This document shows, one piece after another, positions 28,285 to 36,693 of a DNA stretch of 64,000 nt. Numbering within the stretch: position 1 is the first letter of the stretch; each line of letters opens with the position of its first letter. Below the pieces are notes generated by a model. The model made no database searches. It saw only the letters and a program-made list of their open reading frames with translations, and was not told the DNA's origin. The position numbers were made by a program, and so were the translations under genes. This stretch comes from Desulfovibrio sp. TomC (GTDB lineage: Bacteria > Desulfobacterota > Desulfovibrionia > Desulfovibrionales > Desulfovibrionaceae), in contig NZ_JSEH01000011.1 of the NCBI RefSeq assembly GCF_000801335.2, positions 62,001 to 126,000 of the forward strand, written 5' to 3'.

Positions 28285-28301
28285 TAGCAAGGGGGATGCC
28301 A
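28285..28301 (-). promoter_or_regulatory. Sigma-54-type promoter for fliD-fliS
   Basis: On the minus strand TGGCAT-N5-TTGCTA, with GG and GC exactly ten bases apart as sigma-54 promoters require. It lies 53 bases before the fliD start and overlaps the tail of the fliC terminator. Confidence 0.75.
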
Positions 28302-28335
28302 AAATTATGGTCGGGCCGCCGACGGCGGCCCGACC
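28302..28335 (-). terminator. Intrinsic terminator of fliC
   Basis: A 12-bp stem GGTCGGGCCGCC / GGCGGCCCGACC with loop GAC (plus-strand reading), followed on the minus strand by ATAATTTT. It begins 14 bases after the fliC stop. Confidence 0.88.
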
Positions 28336-28349
28336 GAAGTCAACGAGGA

Positions 28350-29243
28350 CTAGCCGCCGATGAGCTGGAGAGCCATCTTGGGCATGGAGTTGGCCTGGGA
28401 GAGCATGGCCACTGCGGACTGGGTCAGAATCTGGTTGCGCACGAAGTTGGTCATTTCCGTCGCCACGTCGACATCGGAAATCTGGGATTCGGCGGCTTGC
28501 AGGTTCTCGCCCTGGATCTGCAGGTTGGAGATGGTATTTTCCAGGCGGTTTTGCAGCGCGCCCAGATTGGCCCGGATCTTGTCCTTGGACGTGATGGCCG
28601 TGGTGATGGCCTTGAGCGCCTCCTGGGCCAGCTGCTGGGTGGAGATGCTGCGGCCCTTCGCCGTGCTGCTCGCGCCGATGCCGACACCCAGCGCCGAAGC
28701 GGTGGAGGTGCCGATCTGCACGTAGTAGTAATCTTCCGCCGAGTTGTTGCCGGAACCGAAGTGCACCTTGAGCTTGCCGGTGGAGTTGATCCCGGCGCCA
28801 CTGTGGGTGGAACTGGAAAGGTTGCCGTTGAGCAGATAGATGCCGTTAAAATCCGTGGCGTTGGCGATTCGGGTGATTTCCGAGGCCATGGCCTGATATT
28901 CCGAGTCGATGATCAGACGCTGGTCCGAAGTGTAGGTACCGGTGGAAGCCTGTTCGGCCAGTTCCTTCATGCGGATGAGCTTTTCATCGACAACCTGCAA
29001 GGCTCCGTCCGCCGTCTGGATCATGGAGATGGCGTCGTTGGCGTTGCGCACGCCCTGGTTGATCGAGGCAATGTCCGACCGCATGAGCTCACGAATGGCC
29101 AGACCGGCCGCGTCGTCGGCAGAACTGTTGATGCGCAGGCCCGAAGACAGGCGCGAGGTGGATGTGGCCAGAGCGGAATACGAATTGGACAGGTTACGGC
29201 TGGCCGTGGCGGCCATCATGTTGTGATTGATAACGAGCGACAT
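28350..29243 (-). CDS. fliC: Flagellin
   Basis: 297 residues. The conserved D0/D1 ends are clear: N-terminal SLVINHNMMAATASRNLS...LSSGLRINSSADDAAGLAI and C-terminal LQNRLENTISNLQIQGENL...QSAVAMLSQANSMPKMALQL. The variable centre is short (about residues 145-205), so this is a compact flagellin. Secreted by the flagellar type III apparatus, with FliS as chaperone. ATG 29243 has AAGGAGG upstream, and a sigma-28-type promoter lies about 105 bases upstream. No second flagellin copy is in the window. Confidence 0.97.
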   Translation of the reverse strand: MSLVINHNMMAATASRNLSNSYSALATSTSRLSSGLRINSSADDAAGLAIRELMRSDIASINQGVRNANDAISMIQTADGALQVVDEKLIRMKELAEQASTGTYTSDQRLIIDSEYQAMASEITRIANATDFNGIYLLNGNLSSSTHSGAGINSTGKLKVHFGSGNNSAEDYYYVQIGTSTASALGVGIGASSTAKGRSISTQQLAQEALKAITTAITSKDKIRANLGALQNRLENTISNLQIQGENLQAAESQISDVDVATEMTNFVRNQILTQSAVAMLSQANSMPKMALQLIGG

Positions 29244-29347
29244 GGTTGTTTCCTCCTTGAATGCTGCGGGCGTCCTTGCCCTTTCGCCAATCCGCGGCCT
29301 GCCGTGGGCCCTCGGCCAGCTGCGGAAAGTGTGCCTCTATGTCTAGG

Positions 29348-29375
29348 TTATCGACGCCGCCCACGACGTTCTTTA
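29348..29375 (-). promoter_or_regulatory. Sigma-28 (FliA-type) promoter for fliC
   Basis: On the minus strand TAAAGAAC, 12 bases, GTCGATAA, close to the TAAA-N15-GCCGATAA consensus of flagellar class III promoters. It would leave a leader of about 95 bases before the flagellin start. Confidence 0.75.
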
Positions 29376-29394
29376 GCCCTGCCCCGAGGCCACG

Positions 29395-29432
29395 CACAAA
29401 AAGACACCCGCCGGCCAAAGCCGACGGGTGTC
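29395..29432 (-). terminator. Intrinsic terminator after the 297-residue glycosyltransferase-like gene
   Basis: Stem GACACCCGCCGGC / GCCGACGGGTGTC (one mismatch), loop CAAA, followed on the minus strand by five Ts. It lies between the stop at 29458 and the fliC promoter. Confidence 0.88.
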
Positions 29433-29457
29433 CTTGCCTCAAACTGGGTCAGGCGGG

Positions 29458-30351
29458 TTAGCGGCGCGACTCCCGCCAGTCGGCCAGCACGGCCGCAGGC
29501 AGATGGGCGGCGTGAAACCGGCGCAGCAGGCCGTTGACCCGGCCAACGGCGGCATCGACCCGGGGCAGCCCCGGAGGCACGAGCAGGCCGGCGTCGTCCA
29601 GGCGGTCGTGGTAGTGGATGATGGACGGATCGAGGTCGTGGCCGGGACGGTAGGTGGCCGGGCGCAGATGGGTGGGAAAATTCATGGCCGGCCCGAGCAG
29701 CGTCGGCACAAGGCCCAGTTCGATCAGGGCCAGGGCCAGCCCCACCTGATCGGCGTGTTTGACGTAGGGGCCAAGCAGGCGGGCGTTGGCCAGGGTGAAG
29801 TGGGTCCATTTGAGCCAGTGCGGCCCGACCTGCCCGAAGGACGCGCGGTCAAAGAGGCACACCCCGCCGTTCATGTTGCCGGCCAAGGTCTCCCCGGCAA
29901 CAAAATCCGCCGCCGCGACCGCCGCGTCCCGGGGCAGCCCGGCCTGATGCAGCAAGGCGCGCAGCAGGGGGAGCGGCGGCGACGGCGTGTCCACGGTCTT
30001 GGCCCGCACCCCCGGGCCGGGCAGCACGGCCGAAAGATCGGCGGCCAGGGCCACGTCGGCATCAAGCAAGGCCACGCAGTCCGCCCCGGCCAGGGCCTTG
30101 GAACGCAGTTGCACGAGCTTGTTGCAATAGGGCGAGGCCGAGTCGCCGTACGGTCGGATCGGAACCACATTGACCCGGACCTCGGCCAGAAACTCCCGGT
30201 AGACGGCCGGATGGTCGCCGACCAGATGGACGAAGACGTCTCCGGGGGCAACCGTGCCGGTGCCAAGCAGCGTGGCCAGAAGATTCACGCTTTGCAGGCG
30301 GAATTTGGGCTGGGCGTCCACCACAAAGGACACGGCCAGGGATGGGCTCAC
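29458..30351 (-). CDS. Glycosyltransferase-like protein (nucleotide-diphospho-sugar fold)
   Basis: 297 residues. LAVSFVVDAQPKFRLQSVNLLATLLGT at the start, a DxD-like LLDADVAL near residue 100 and NGGVCLFDR near residue 160 follow the GT-A/GT8-like order. The acceptor is unknown. The frame extends upstream with TTG and GTG codons, but GTG 30351 has GGGGAG five bases ahead and starts right before the first strand. It lies 17 bases after the SPOR gene, so the two are translationally close. The terminator follows. It could be linked to surface or flagellar sugar work, by position only. Confidence 0.65.
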   Translation of the reverse strand: MSPSLAVSFVVDAQPKFRLQSVNLLATLLGTGTVAPGDVFVHLVGDHPAVYREFLAEVRVNVVPIRPYGDSASPYCNKLVQLRSKALAGADCVALLDADVALAADLSAVLPGPGVRAKTVDTPSPPLPLLRALLHQAGLPRDAAVAAADFVAGETLAGNMNGGVCLFDRASFGQVGPHWLKWTHFTLANARLLGPYVKHADQVGLALALIELGLVPTLLGPAMNFPTHLRPATYRPGHDLDPSIIHYHDRLDDAGLLVPPGLPRVDAAVGRVNGLLRRFHAAHLPAAVLADWRESRR

Positions 30352-30368
30352 GGCGCTCCCCGGCCCGC

Positions 30369-31532
30369 TCACCGGCAACGCAGCCGGGATACCTCGGCCG
30401 CGTCCACCGTGTACAAGATGGGGGTAAGGCCAAGAATGGCCTTCACGCCGCCCCGGGCCTCGGCAGCCGCCCGACGATCGCCAAAACGTCCGGCCAGCAC
30501 CCGATACCGGCGTTTGGCCCCCTCGCCGGAAACGGCCACACAGGCCGGCATGCCCCGGGCGCGTAATTTGACGGCCTGGACCCTGGCATTGTCGGCATCG
30601 GCGAAAAGACCGGTCTGCAGGGCCATATAGCCGGTCGCTGCGGCCGGCTTGGCCGTTTCTTTCACCTGCGTGGCGGGCGGTTGCGGTTTGTCTTTGGCTG
30701 CGGCCCCTGCCTTCGGCGCACCAGCGGCCGGCCCGGGGCCGGCGGTCGGGACCAGGGGAGCTGCGGCAATGCCCGGCCGGGGCGGGACGGCCCCTTCGCT
30801 CGGCGCGGCAGCCGGCGTCGCAGTCGGGGCCGGGTCCGCAGCCGGGGCAGGCGCTGCCTGGGGGGGCGGGGTCCAGGCCGGGGCGGCCTCCGGGGCAGGA
30901 GCAAGGCGCAGAGCAGCCCCCGCGTCCAGGACCGAAATCGGAGGCGGCCCGGCATCCCCGGAGGCAGGAGGCAGCGACGCCGGAGCCGGGGGGACAGGGG
31001 CGGCCGACAAGGCCTGCGGCCCAACCGGCCGGGCCGCAATCGCCGTCGGGACCATGGCCGGCGGCTCGCTGCCCGCCACCTGGAACCGGGCTTCGACAGC
31101 GGTCAGGCCCTCGGCCGCCAGGGTCAGGGTCCAGTCGCCAGGGGAAATGGGCAGGCCCGGGGCAAAGAGGTAGACCGCGCTTGCGGCCTCGCCCCGGCGC
31201 ACCGGCACAAACCAGCGGTCCACCGCGGTTCCGCCGCCGGGCAGCGGCCGGGCCAGCCGGGCTTCCACCACGCTCCCGCCGCCGTCCCCGGTCAGGAGAA
31301 ACCGGCAGCCAAGCCCCTTGTCGCCGGGCAGCGCTGCCTGGCCCGGACGCACGGCATTGCCCCCGGGCCAGCCGTCGCCAAGTCCCGTCTCCCGCAGCAA
31401 CGCGCCGCAGGTCTCAAGCGTCAGGGCGGGCTGCGTAGCCGCCAAGAGCACGCCGGGCCCTGTCGCGGCCAGCGAGACCAGCAGCAGGCAGACGGGCAGC
31501 ACATGTCCCAGGTGCGAAAGAAAACGCCTCAT
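30369..31532 (-). CDS. SPOR domain protein, secreted or anchored
   Basis: 387 residues. A signal peptide or anchor occupies residues 1-32 (VLPVCLLLVSLAATGPGVLLAA). Residues 35-160 are a small folded domain with ETCGALLRETGLGDGWPGG. A long Pro/Ala-rich linker follows, then a C-terminal SPOR domain (YMALQTGLFADADNARVQAVKLRARGMPACV...YRVLAGRFGDRRAAAEA), which binds denuded glycan strands at division sites. ATG 31532 lies 14 bases after the stop of the pseudo-receiver/TPR gene. No strong ribosome site is seen, so coupling is likely. Confidence 0.8.
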   Translation of the reverse strand: MRRFLSHLGHVLPVCLLLVSLAATGPGVLLAATQPALTLETCGALLRETGLGDGWPGGNAVRPGQAALPGDKGLGCRFLLTGDGGGSVVEARLARPLPGGGTAVDRWFVPVRRGEAASAVYLFAPGLPISPGDWTLTLAAEGLTAVEARFQVAGSEPPAMVPTAIAARPVGPQALSAAPVPPAPASLPPASGDAGPPPISVLDAGAALRLAPAPEAAPAWTPPPQAAPAPAADPAPTATPAAAPSEGAVPPRPGIAAAPLVPTAGPGPAAGAPKAGAAAKDKPQPPATQVKETAKPAAATGYMALQTGLFADADNARVQAVKLRARGMPACVAVSGEGAKRRYRVLAGRFGDRRAAAEARGGVKAILGLTPILYTVDAAEVSRLRCR

Positions 31533-31546
31533 GGTGGTGAAGGCCG

Positions 31547-32914
31547 CTATTCGGCCAGATACCCGAGCAGCCGCCGGGCGGGTTCGTGGCCGGGGTCGAG
31601 TTCCAGGGCCAGGCCGAGAAACCGGCGGGCCTCGGCGATATTGCGGCACTTATGATGGGCCGTGGCAATGTTGTAGCCAACGGTCGGTCCCTGGCGGATC
31701 AGGTCCGGATCGAGTTTGAGCGCCTCTTCGAAGTGCGTCAGGGCCGTATAATAATCCTTGCCCTCGGCCTGGGCCACACCGAGGTTGTAGTGTACCCCGG
31801 CATCATCCGGGGCTACGGCCAGAGCCTTGCGGTAATTTTCCACCGCCTCTTTCCAGTTGCCCTGGCGACGCAGCAAGATGCCGCGATTATTAAACATCCA
31901 AAGATCAGCCCGGGAAATGGAGTCGCCCTTGGCGGCAATGGCCTCGGTGACAAAACGCAGGGCCATCTCCTGGTCCCGGTCGCCGATCTTGCGGGCCATC
32001 TCCATGAGCGAATCACTGACCATGTCCGCCGCCACCTTGCCGACCACCCGCCGGGCCTCCTCGAAAAAGACCTTGGCCCGGTCGGTTTCGCCCCGATCGA
32101 AGTAGGCCTCGCCAATGGCCACCTTGCGCTCGAAATTCAGCGGCGAAAGCTCGTCCAGACGGGTCAGGCAGGCCAGACGCTTGGCGTCCTCGCCGCTTTG
32201 CCCGTACAACTCCACCAGCCGGTTGAGCGGCTCGATATAGAGCTTCTCGGCCTTGACCGCTTCCTTGTAATGGCGCTCGGCCAGGGCATGGTCCCCACGG
32301 CCAAGGGCCACGTCGCCAAGGAGCAGATGGGCCTTGAGGCTGCCGGGCTTGAGTTCAAAGGCCTTGTCCGCCACCCGGCCGGCCTGCTCCAGGTCGCCGG
32401 CGGCAAGAAGCGCCGCCGCCCGGTCAAACAGCACCCCGAGTTGGGTGTTGGGGCGCACGGCAAAGGCGAATTTCTCAATCAGGGCATTGGCCGAGATGGG
32501 CTTGGTAATAAAGCTGTCGGCCCCGACCTCGTGGACGAGCACCATCTCGTCGCGGGAAATTTCCGCGCTGGCCACCACCAGACGGACCTTGTCGCCGTAA
32601 AAATTCTTGAGCGTCTTGACGGTCTTCAGGCAGGTGTTCTTGTGCAGGCGGCGTTCCAGAAAAATGAGCAGCGGGCCGCTGAGGCGTTCCACGGTCTTGC
32701 TGGCCAGGGTGGTCACTTCGTCGTAGTCGGCGACCTCGCGCAAGGCGGTTTTGACGTCGATGCGCAGATTCCCCAAGGCGTATTTGAGCTGACGCACGAA
32801 ACTTTCGTCGTCGGTGCAGACCACAAAAAACCCTGTCTCGGCAAAATAATCAAGGGTGATCCGCTCGTAGCGTTTGGCCGCCTGTTCAGCCTTGAGCCGC
32901 ATGGCATTGGACAT
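31547..32914 (-). CDS. Pseudo-receiver plus TPR protein
   Basis: 455 residues. Residues 28-150 have a receiver-like layout: FFVVCTDDESF with the acidic pair at 35-36, LLIFLERRL and SFITKPIS with K140. The phosphoacceptor position seems to be E87 rather than Asp, so phosphorylation is unlikely unless the register differs. The rest is at least six TPR repeats (AKAHLLLGDVALGRGDHALAERHY, MFNNRGILLRRQGNWKEAVENY, GVHYNLGVAQAEGKDYYTAL). It is probably a scaffold. ATG 32914 has AAGGA about ten bases upstream. It lies 21 bases after the receiver/HD-like gene, in one operon. Confidence 0.8.
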   Translation of the reverse strand: MSNAMRLKAEQAAKRYERITLDYFAETGFFVVCTDDESFVRQLKYALGNLRIDVKTALREVADYDEVTTLASKTVERLSGPLLIFLERRLHKNTCLKTVKTLKNFYGDKVRLVVASAEISRDEMVLVHEVGADSFITKPISANALIEKFAFAVRPNTQLGVLFDRAAALLAAGDLEQAGRVADKAFELKPGSLKAHLLLGDVALGRGDHALAERHYKEAVKAEKLYIEPLNRLVELYGQSGEDAKRLACLTRLDELSPLNFERKVAIGEAYFDRGETDRAKVFFEEARRVVGKVAADMVSDSLMEMARKIGDRDQEMALRFVTEAIAAKGDSISRADLWMFNNRGILLRRQGNWKEAVENYRKALAVAPDDAGVHYNLGVAQAEGKDYYTALTHFEEALKLDPDLIRQGPTVGYNIATAHHKCRNIAEARRFLGLALELDPGHEPARRLLGYLAE

Positions 32915-32935
32915 GGGGACATGGTTCCTTTGCAG

Positions 32936-34150
32936 TTAGTCGCCGGGAACGGCGTTTCGCACCCGGCGCAGCAAGGCCAGGAGCGTCGGATCGGCCAGAC
33001 TCCCCACCAACGCCTCGCCCGCAGGCGCCGTCAGGACCCGGCACAACAGATCCGGCGGCGTGCCGCAACACGTGAGCCGATCGACAAGGCCCTCGTCCAC
33101 CACCGCTCCGGCCGCCAGCCGCGTTCCGTCAGGCAGGGGCACATCTTCTTCCAGGACCATGCCCGGGGTCAACGCCGAAACCGGCACCTGCGTCCGGGAA
33201 AATCCCTCGCATTCACCAGCCAGGACAGCCAGGACCTCAAGGACACGGGGGTCATAGACCCCGTCCCTGGCGGCCAGGGCGGCCAGAGCGGCTGCGCGGT
33301 TTTGGCCCGAGGTCAGCAACCGGTCATAGTCCAGGGCCGCCTTGAGCAGGCGCGCCCCAAGCGGAATGGCCGTCCCCCGGGGGCCGCCGCCCGCTTCCCC
33401 GGCATACGGCGTTTCCTGGTGGCGGATAATCTCAGCCACTTCCCGAAGCTTGGGAATGCTGTCCAGCAAATCTGCGGCAATGACCGGATGGCAGGCAAAC
33501 AACCGGGCCTCGTCCCCGGCCAGGACGCCCTGACGCCGCAATCTGGCGAACATGGCTTCAGGCATGACCATGGTTCCAATCTGGGACAAGGAGACGGCCA
33601 GCTCGATGCGCCAGGCATCGGCCGCCTCCAGGTAGCGGGCCATGTCCGCCACCAGACGGCGCACCCGCATGGCCCGGGCGTGGCCTTCGGGATTTTGCAG
33701 GGCGAGCAGGTCGGTTAGGACCTTGATGATGCCGCGAAGCGCCCCCTTGAGAAAATCCCGCTCGGCCGTGGCCTGGGCATACAGCGCCGCCCCGGTCGTC
33801 AGGGCTTCGTTGAGTTCGTCCTCGGCGCAGGGTTTGGCCAGGAAACGAAACACGTGCCCGGTGTTGACGGCGTCCATAGCGGCGTGCAGGTCGGCATACC
33901 CGGTCAGCATGATGCGCACGGTGTCGGGGTGGCTCTTTTTGAGTCTGGCAAAAAACTCCAGGCCGTCCAGGCCCGGCATCCGCAGGTCCGAAACCACCAC
34001 GGCATACGGGCCACGCTCGGCCACGGCCTCCAGGCCCCGCACCGGCCCAAGGGCCGTATCCACGACAAATCCCCGGCGCAGGGCACGCCGAAACGTCGCC
34101 AAGATCTCAGGATCGTCGTCAACGAACAGTATTTTCGCCTTGCCGCCCAT
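32936..34150 (-). CDS. Response regulator with degenerate HD-type output domain (copy 1)
   Basis: 404 residues. A canonical receiver (1-125) has D11-D13, phosphoacceptor D55 (VVSDLRMPGLDG) and K106. The output domain has HD/HDOD-like helices, but the HD signature is changed (VSLSQIG where LHDIGK is expected), and the usual GYP loop is replaced by YAGEAGGGPRGTAIPLGARLL. Phosphodiesterase activity is therefore doubtful. It is a paralogue of the 37607-38806 gene, sharing the order throughout. ATG 34150; the upstream purines are weak. It lies 21 bases beyond the kinase stop, so the histidine kinase at 34172 is the likely partner. Confidence 0.85.
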   Translation of the reverse strand: MGGKAKILFVDDDPEILATFRRALRRGFVVDTALGPVRGLEAVAERGPYAVVVSDLRMPGLDGLEFFARLKKSHPDTVRIMLTGYADLHAAMDAVNTGHVFRFLAKPCAEDELNEALTTGAALYAQATAERDFLKGALRGIIKVLTDLLALQNPEGHARAMRVRRLVADMARYLEAADAWRIELAVSLSQIGTMVMPEAMFARLRRQGVLAGDEARLFACHPVIAADLLDSIPKLREVAEIIRHQETPYAGEAGGGPRGTAIPLGARLLKAALDYDRLLTSGQNRAAALAALAARDGVYDPRVLEVLAVLAGECEGFSRTQVPVSALTPGMVLEEDVPLPDGTRLAAGAVVDEGLVDRLTCCGTPPDLLCRVLTAPAGEALVGSLADPTLLALLRRVRNAVPGD

Positions 34151-34171
34151 TGGCCCACCACACCTGCCGGT

Positions 34172-35833
34172 TTAGAAAAGGGGGCGACTTGCCCCAGCCT
34201 GCGTCTGTCCTCCGTCTTCAAGGGGAAAACGGACAAAAAAGGTGGTTCCTTCCCCAAGCCTCGTGGTAAAATCGATGCCGCCGCCATGCCGGGCCATGAC
34301 CGCGTGGCTGATGGCCAGCCCCTGGCCCGTGCCTTTGCCTACGGCCTTGGTGGTGAAAAACGGATCGAAGATACGGCCCCGGGCTGTTTCAGGAATACCC
34401 AATCCGTTGTCGGACACCGCGATTTCCAGATGGTCCGGCGTCAAGCGGCTGGCAATGACAATCCGGCCCCTGATCCACGGCTCGCCGACAACCCGCTCTT
34501 CCACGGCCTGGGCGGCGTTTAACACCACATTGAGCAGCACCTGGGAAACCTCATGCGGCAAACCGTACACCATGGGAAGCTCGGGGGAAAGCTCCAGGGA
34601 CACCTCGGCCACATGTTTCCAGGCATTGCGGGTGATGGTCACGATGTCGCGCACACTGGCGTTGAGATCAAAAAAAAGCCTCTCCCCGGGCCCAGGGTGG
34701 GACATCTGGCGCATGGCCCTTACGATGTCGGCCACCTGGCCGATGCCCTTCCGGGTGTTGGCAATGGCTGCCGGGATTTCCTGGCGCAGATACTCGAGAT
34801 CAGCCGCCTCGGCCAGTCGCCCGACCTCGACGGCGGCGCTGGCCATGGCCTCGGCGTCGCCGTCGCGCACCGCCCTGGCCAGCCCGTCGTAAGCCGAAAG
34901 CAGTGACAGCACCTCAGAAAACGCCTCGTCAAGAAAACCGGCATTATAGCCCACATACTGCACCGGGGTGTTGATCTCGTGGGCAATGCCGGCAGCCAGA
35001 TGGCCGATAGCCTGCATCCGACGCTCGTGGGCGACCTTGAGCTCCCGGGCCTTGATCTCGGCCAGATCCTGGCCAAGGAGCAGTACGCCCGGGCGGTCGC
35101 CCTGCGAAGCCGGCACGGGATTGACGGTCAACCCGAGAAGACGCTCGTGATTGCCGGCCGTGCGGCAACGCACCTCATCCACCCGCACCGGGACAAGACT
35201 GCGCCGGCTCTCCTCCACGGCCGAGAGCACCACCTGCCCGTCCCAGTCCAGACCCACATCGAAAAAATCACGACCTGTCACCGCCGCCGCCGACAGCCCG
35301 AAAATGGCCTCGGCGCTGGCGTTGAAGCGGCGAATGCGGTTTTGCCCATCCAGGCTGACCAGGATGGAACGGATGGAGGCCAACAGCATTTCGATGTCGC
35401 GGCTGGCCAGGACCATCTCCCGCTCGGCGGCATCCTGGCGCGAAATATCGCGCACGATTCCGGCCACGCCGAAAAGCGTCCCGGCAGCATCCGCCAGAGG
35501 GTGGCACACGGCCTCCAGGTAGCGCTCCCCACCGTCGGGCGCCGTTGCCACCACCCGGCGCGTGACCGGCTTCCCGGTCTCCAGGGCCTCGGCTGCCGGG
35601 CACTGGGCGCACAGGTCCGAGGCCTGCGCCCCAGAGGGCAGACACGGTCCCGACGGGGTGAAATCCCGGCCCGGGACCAGCCGGCGCATGGCCGCGTTGA
35701 CGGCCACCACCCGAAGCTCGCGGTCCAAAAAACACAACCCGGTATCAATGCCGGCGAACAGGGCCTCGAAAAAGGGCATCCGCGCATCCTGGGCCGACTG
35801 GTCCCCGGCCTGGCGGGCTCGTTGCCGCGTCAT
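34172..35833 (-). CDS. PAS-domain sensor histidine kinase
   Basis: 553 residues, no membrane segment, so cytosolic. PAS 1 (about 20-130) contains C64, C75 and C78 (CLPSG...LCAQCPA), a spacing that might bind metal or sense redox. PAS 2 spans about 145-260. The H-box is AAGIAHEINTPVQYV with H285. The ATPase domain has N (LLNVVLNAAQAVEE), G1 (VSDNGLGIP), F (FDPFFTTK) and G2 (GTGQGLAIS). ATG 35833 has GGAGGAGG upstream and overlaps the stop of the preceding gene as ATGA. The receiver protein at 32936 follows by 21 bases. Confidence 0.92.
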   Translation of the reverse strand: MTRQRARQAGDQSAQDARMPFFEALFAGIDTGLCFLDRELRVVAVNAAMRRLVPGRDFTPSGPCLPSGAQASDLCAQCPAAEALETGKPVTRRVVATAPDGGERYLEAVCHPLADAAGTLFGVAGIVRDISRQDAAEREMVLASRDIEMLLASIRSILVSLDGQNRIRRFNASAEAIFGLSAAAVTGRDFFDVGLDWDGQVVLSAVEESRRSLVPVRVDEVRCRTAGNHERLLGLTVNPVPASQGDRPGVLLLGQDLAEIKARELKVAHERRMQAIGHLAAGIAHEINTPVQYVGYNAGFLDEAFSEVLSLLSAYDGLARAVRDGDAEAMASAAVEVGRLAEAADLEYLRQEIPAAIANTRKGIGQVADIVRAMRQMSHPGPGERLFFDLNASVRDIVTITRNAWKHVAEVSLELSPELPMVYGLPHEVSQVLLNVVLNAAQAVEERVVGEPWIRGRIVIASRLTPDHLEIAVSDNGLGIPETARGRIFDPFFTTKAVGKGTGQGLAISHAVMARHGGGIDFTTRLGEGTTFFVRFPLEDGGQTQAGASRPLF

Positions 35834-36660
35834 GCCGGGGCCTCCTCCAGCCAAAATGTCAGGCCGAACTCTCCGGACGGGGTTTCAATGCGGATGTCCA
35901 GACAATCCTCGCACCCTTCCTGGGGCAAGCCTCCGGCTGTGACCCGGCCTGTTTCCAGGAGCAGGGAGCCATCCCGCAGCATGTCGCCGAAAGAGCGCAG
36001 GACCATGTCGTACCAAGCGGCCAGACCGGTTCGGCCGTCGGCGCTCTCCACCCTGTCGGCCAACCGGGCGGCCAGCGGCCGGGACAGGCCCAGGCAGGCC
36101 GCAAACCGCCGTCCGCCAAGGATCGTGCCCTCGATAACCGCGGCTTCCGGATAGGCCGCCGGCCGGGAGGCGCTGCCAAAACCGGTGATCGCCGCCTCCT
36201 CGCCGATGGCCCGGCGCACAATTCGGATAATGGCTGCGTACAGGCACTCGACCACCCTGTTTTCCGCGAAATACTCCTGGAGATAACGCAGGCTGACCCG
36301 GCTCTTGTCGCGCAGGGCATAGTGACGGCCCATGAGCTCCTGGTACTGCGACCGAGGAATATGCCCAAGAAGCAACAAGGCCTCGCCGAGGTAGGTATGC
36401 TGGATTTTCTGGATAAAGAGCAGGTCGTCGAGGCTTCGTCGGGACAAATGGCGCTCCCCCACGGCAATGTCGCCGAAGAGCCTGGGGTCGCCGTCCTGAC
36501 GGCCCCGGATGACGTCCACCTGGTCCGGGGAGAGCACGCCCCGCTCCACGGCAACCTCCCCGATCCGGCGGTTTTTCTCCCGCTGATAGCGCAGTCCGTC
36601 CTCCAGCTGTGCCTCGGTGATAGCCCCCTGCTCCACCAGAAAACGTCCAAGAAAGCTCAT
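35830..36660 (-). CDS. GspE/PilB N-terminal-type protein with CheX-like end
   Basis: 276 residues. The N-terminal half has two stretches of the GspE/PilB-N kind (LGRFLVEQGAITEAQLEDGL..., GVLSPDQVDVI) and then FGDIAVGERHLSRRSLDDLL and TYLGEALLLLGHI. The C-terminal half (AIIRIVRRAIGEEAA... to LDIRIETPSGEFGLTFWL) resembles CheX/CheC-type phosphatase folds, with weak evidence. There is no ATPase motif, so it is not a secretion ATPase. ATG 36660 has GAGG upstream; a GTG 12 bases earlier is an alternative. It overlaps the kinase by four bases, which suggests it works in the same phosphorelay. Confidence 0.65.
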   Translation of the reverse strand: MSFLGRFLVEQGAITEAQLEDGLRYQREKNRRIGEVAVERGVLSPDQVDVIRGRQDGDPRLFGDIAVGERHLSRRSLDDLLFIQKIQHTYLGEALLLLGHIPRSQYQELMGRHYALRDKSRVSLRYLQEYFAENRVVECLYAAIIRIVRRAIGEEAAITGFGSASRPAAYPEAAVIEGTILGGRRFAACLGLSRPLAARLADRVESADGRTGLAAWYDMVLRSFGDMLRDGSLLLETGRVTAGGLPQEGCEDCLDIRIETPSGEFGLTFWLEEAPA

Positions 36661-36693
36661 GCCCGTCCTCACACGGCGGCCTGGGCCGCCAGG

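Noticed and set aside
30681-31655. Plus-strand frame opposite the SPOR gene
   Set aside because: Arg/Gly-rich shadow of the Pro/Ala linker; no ribosome site and no conserved pattern.
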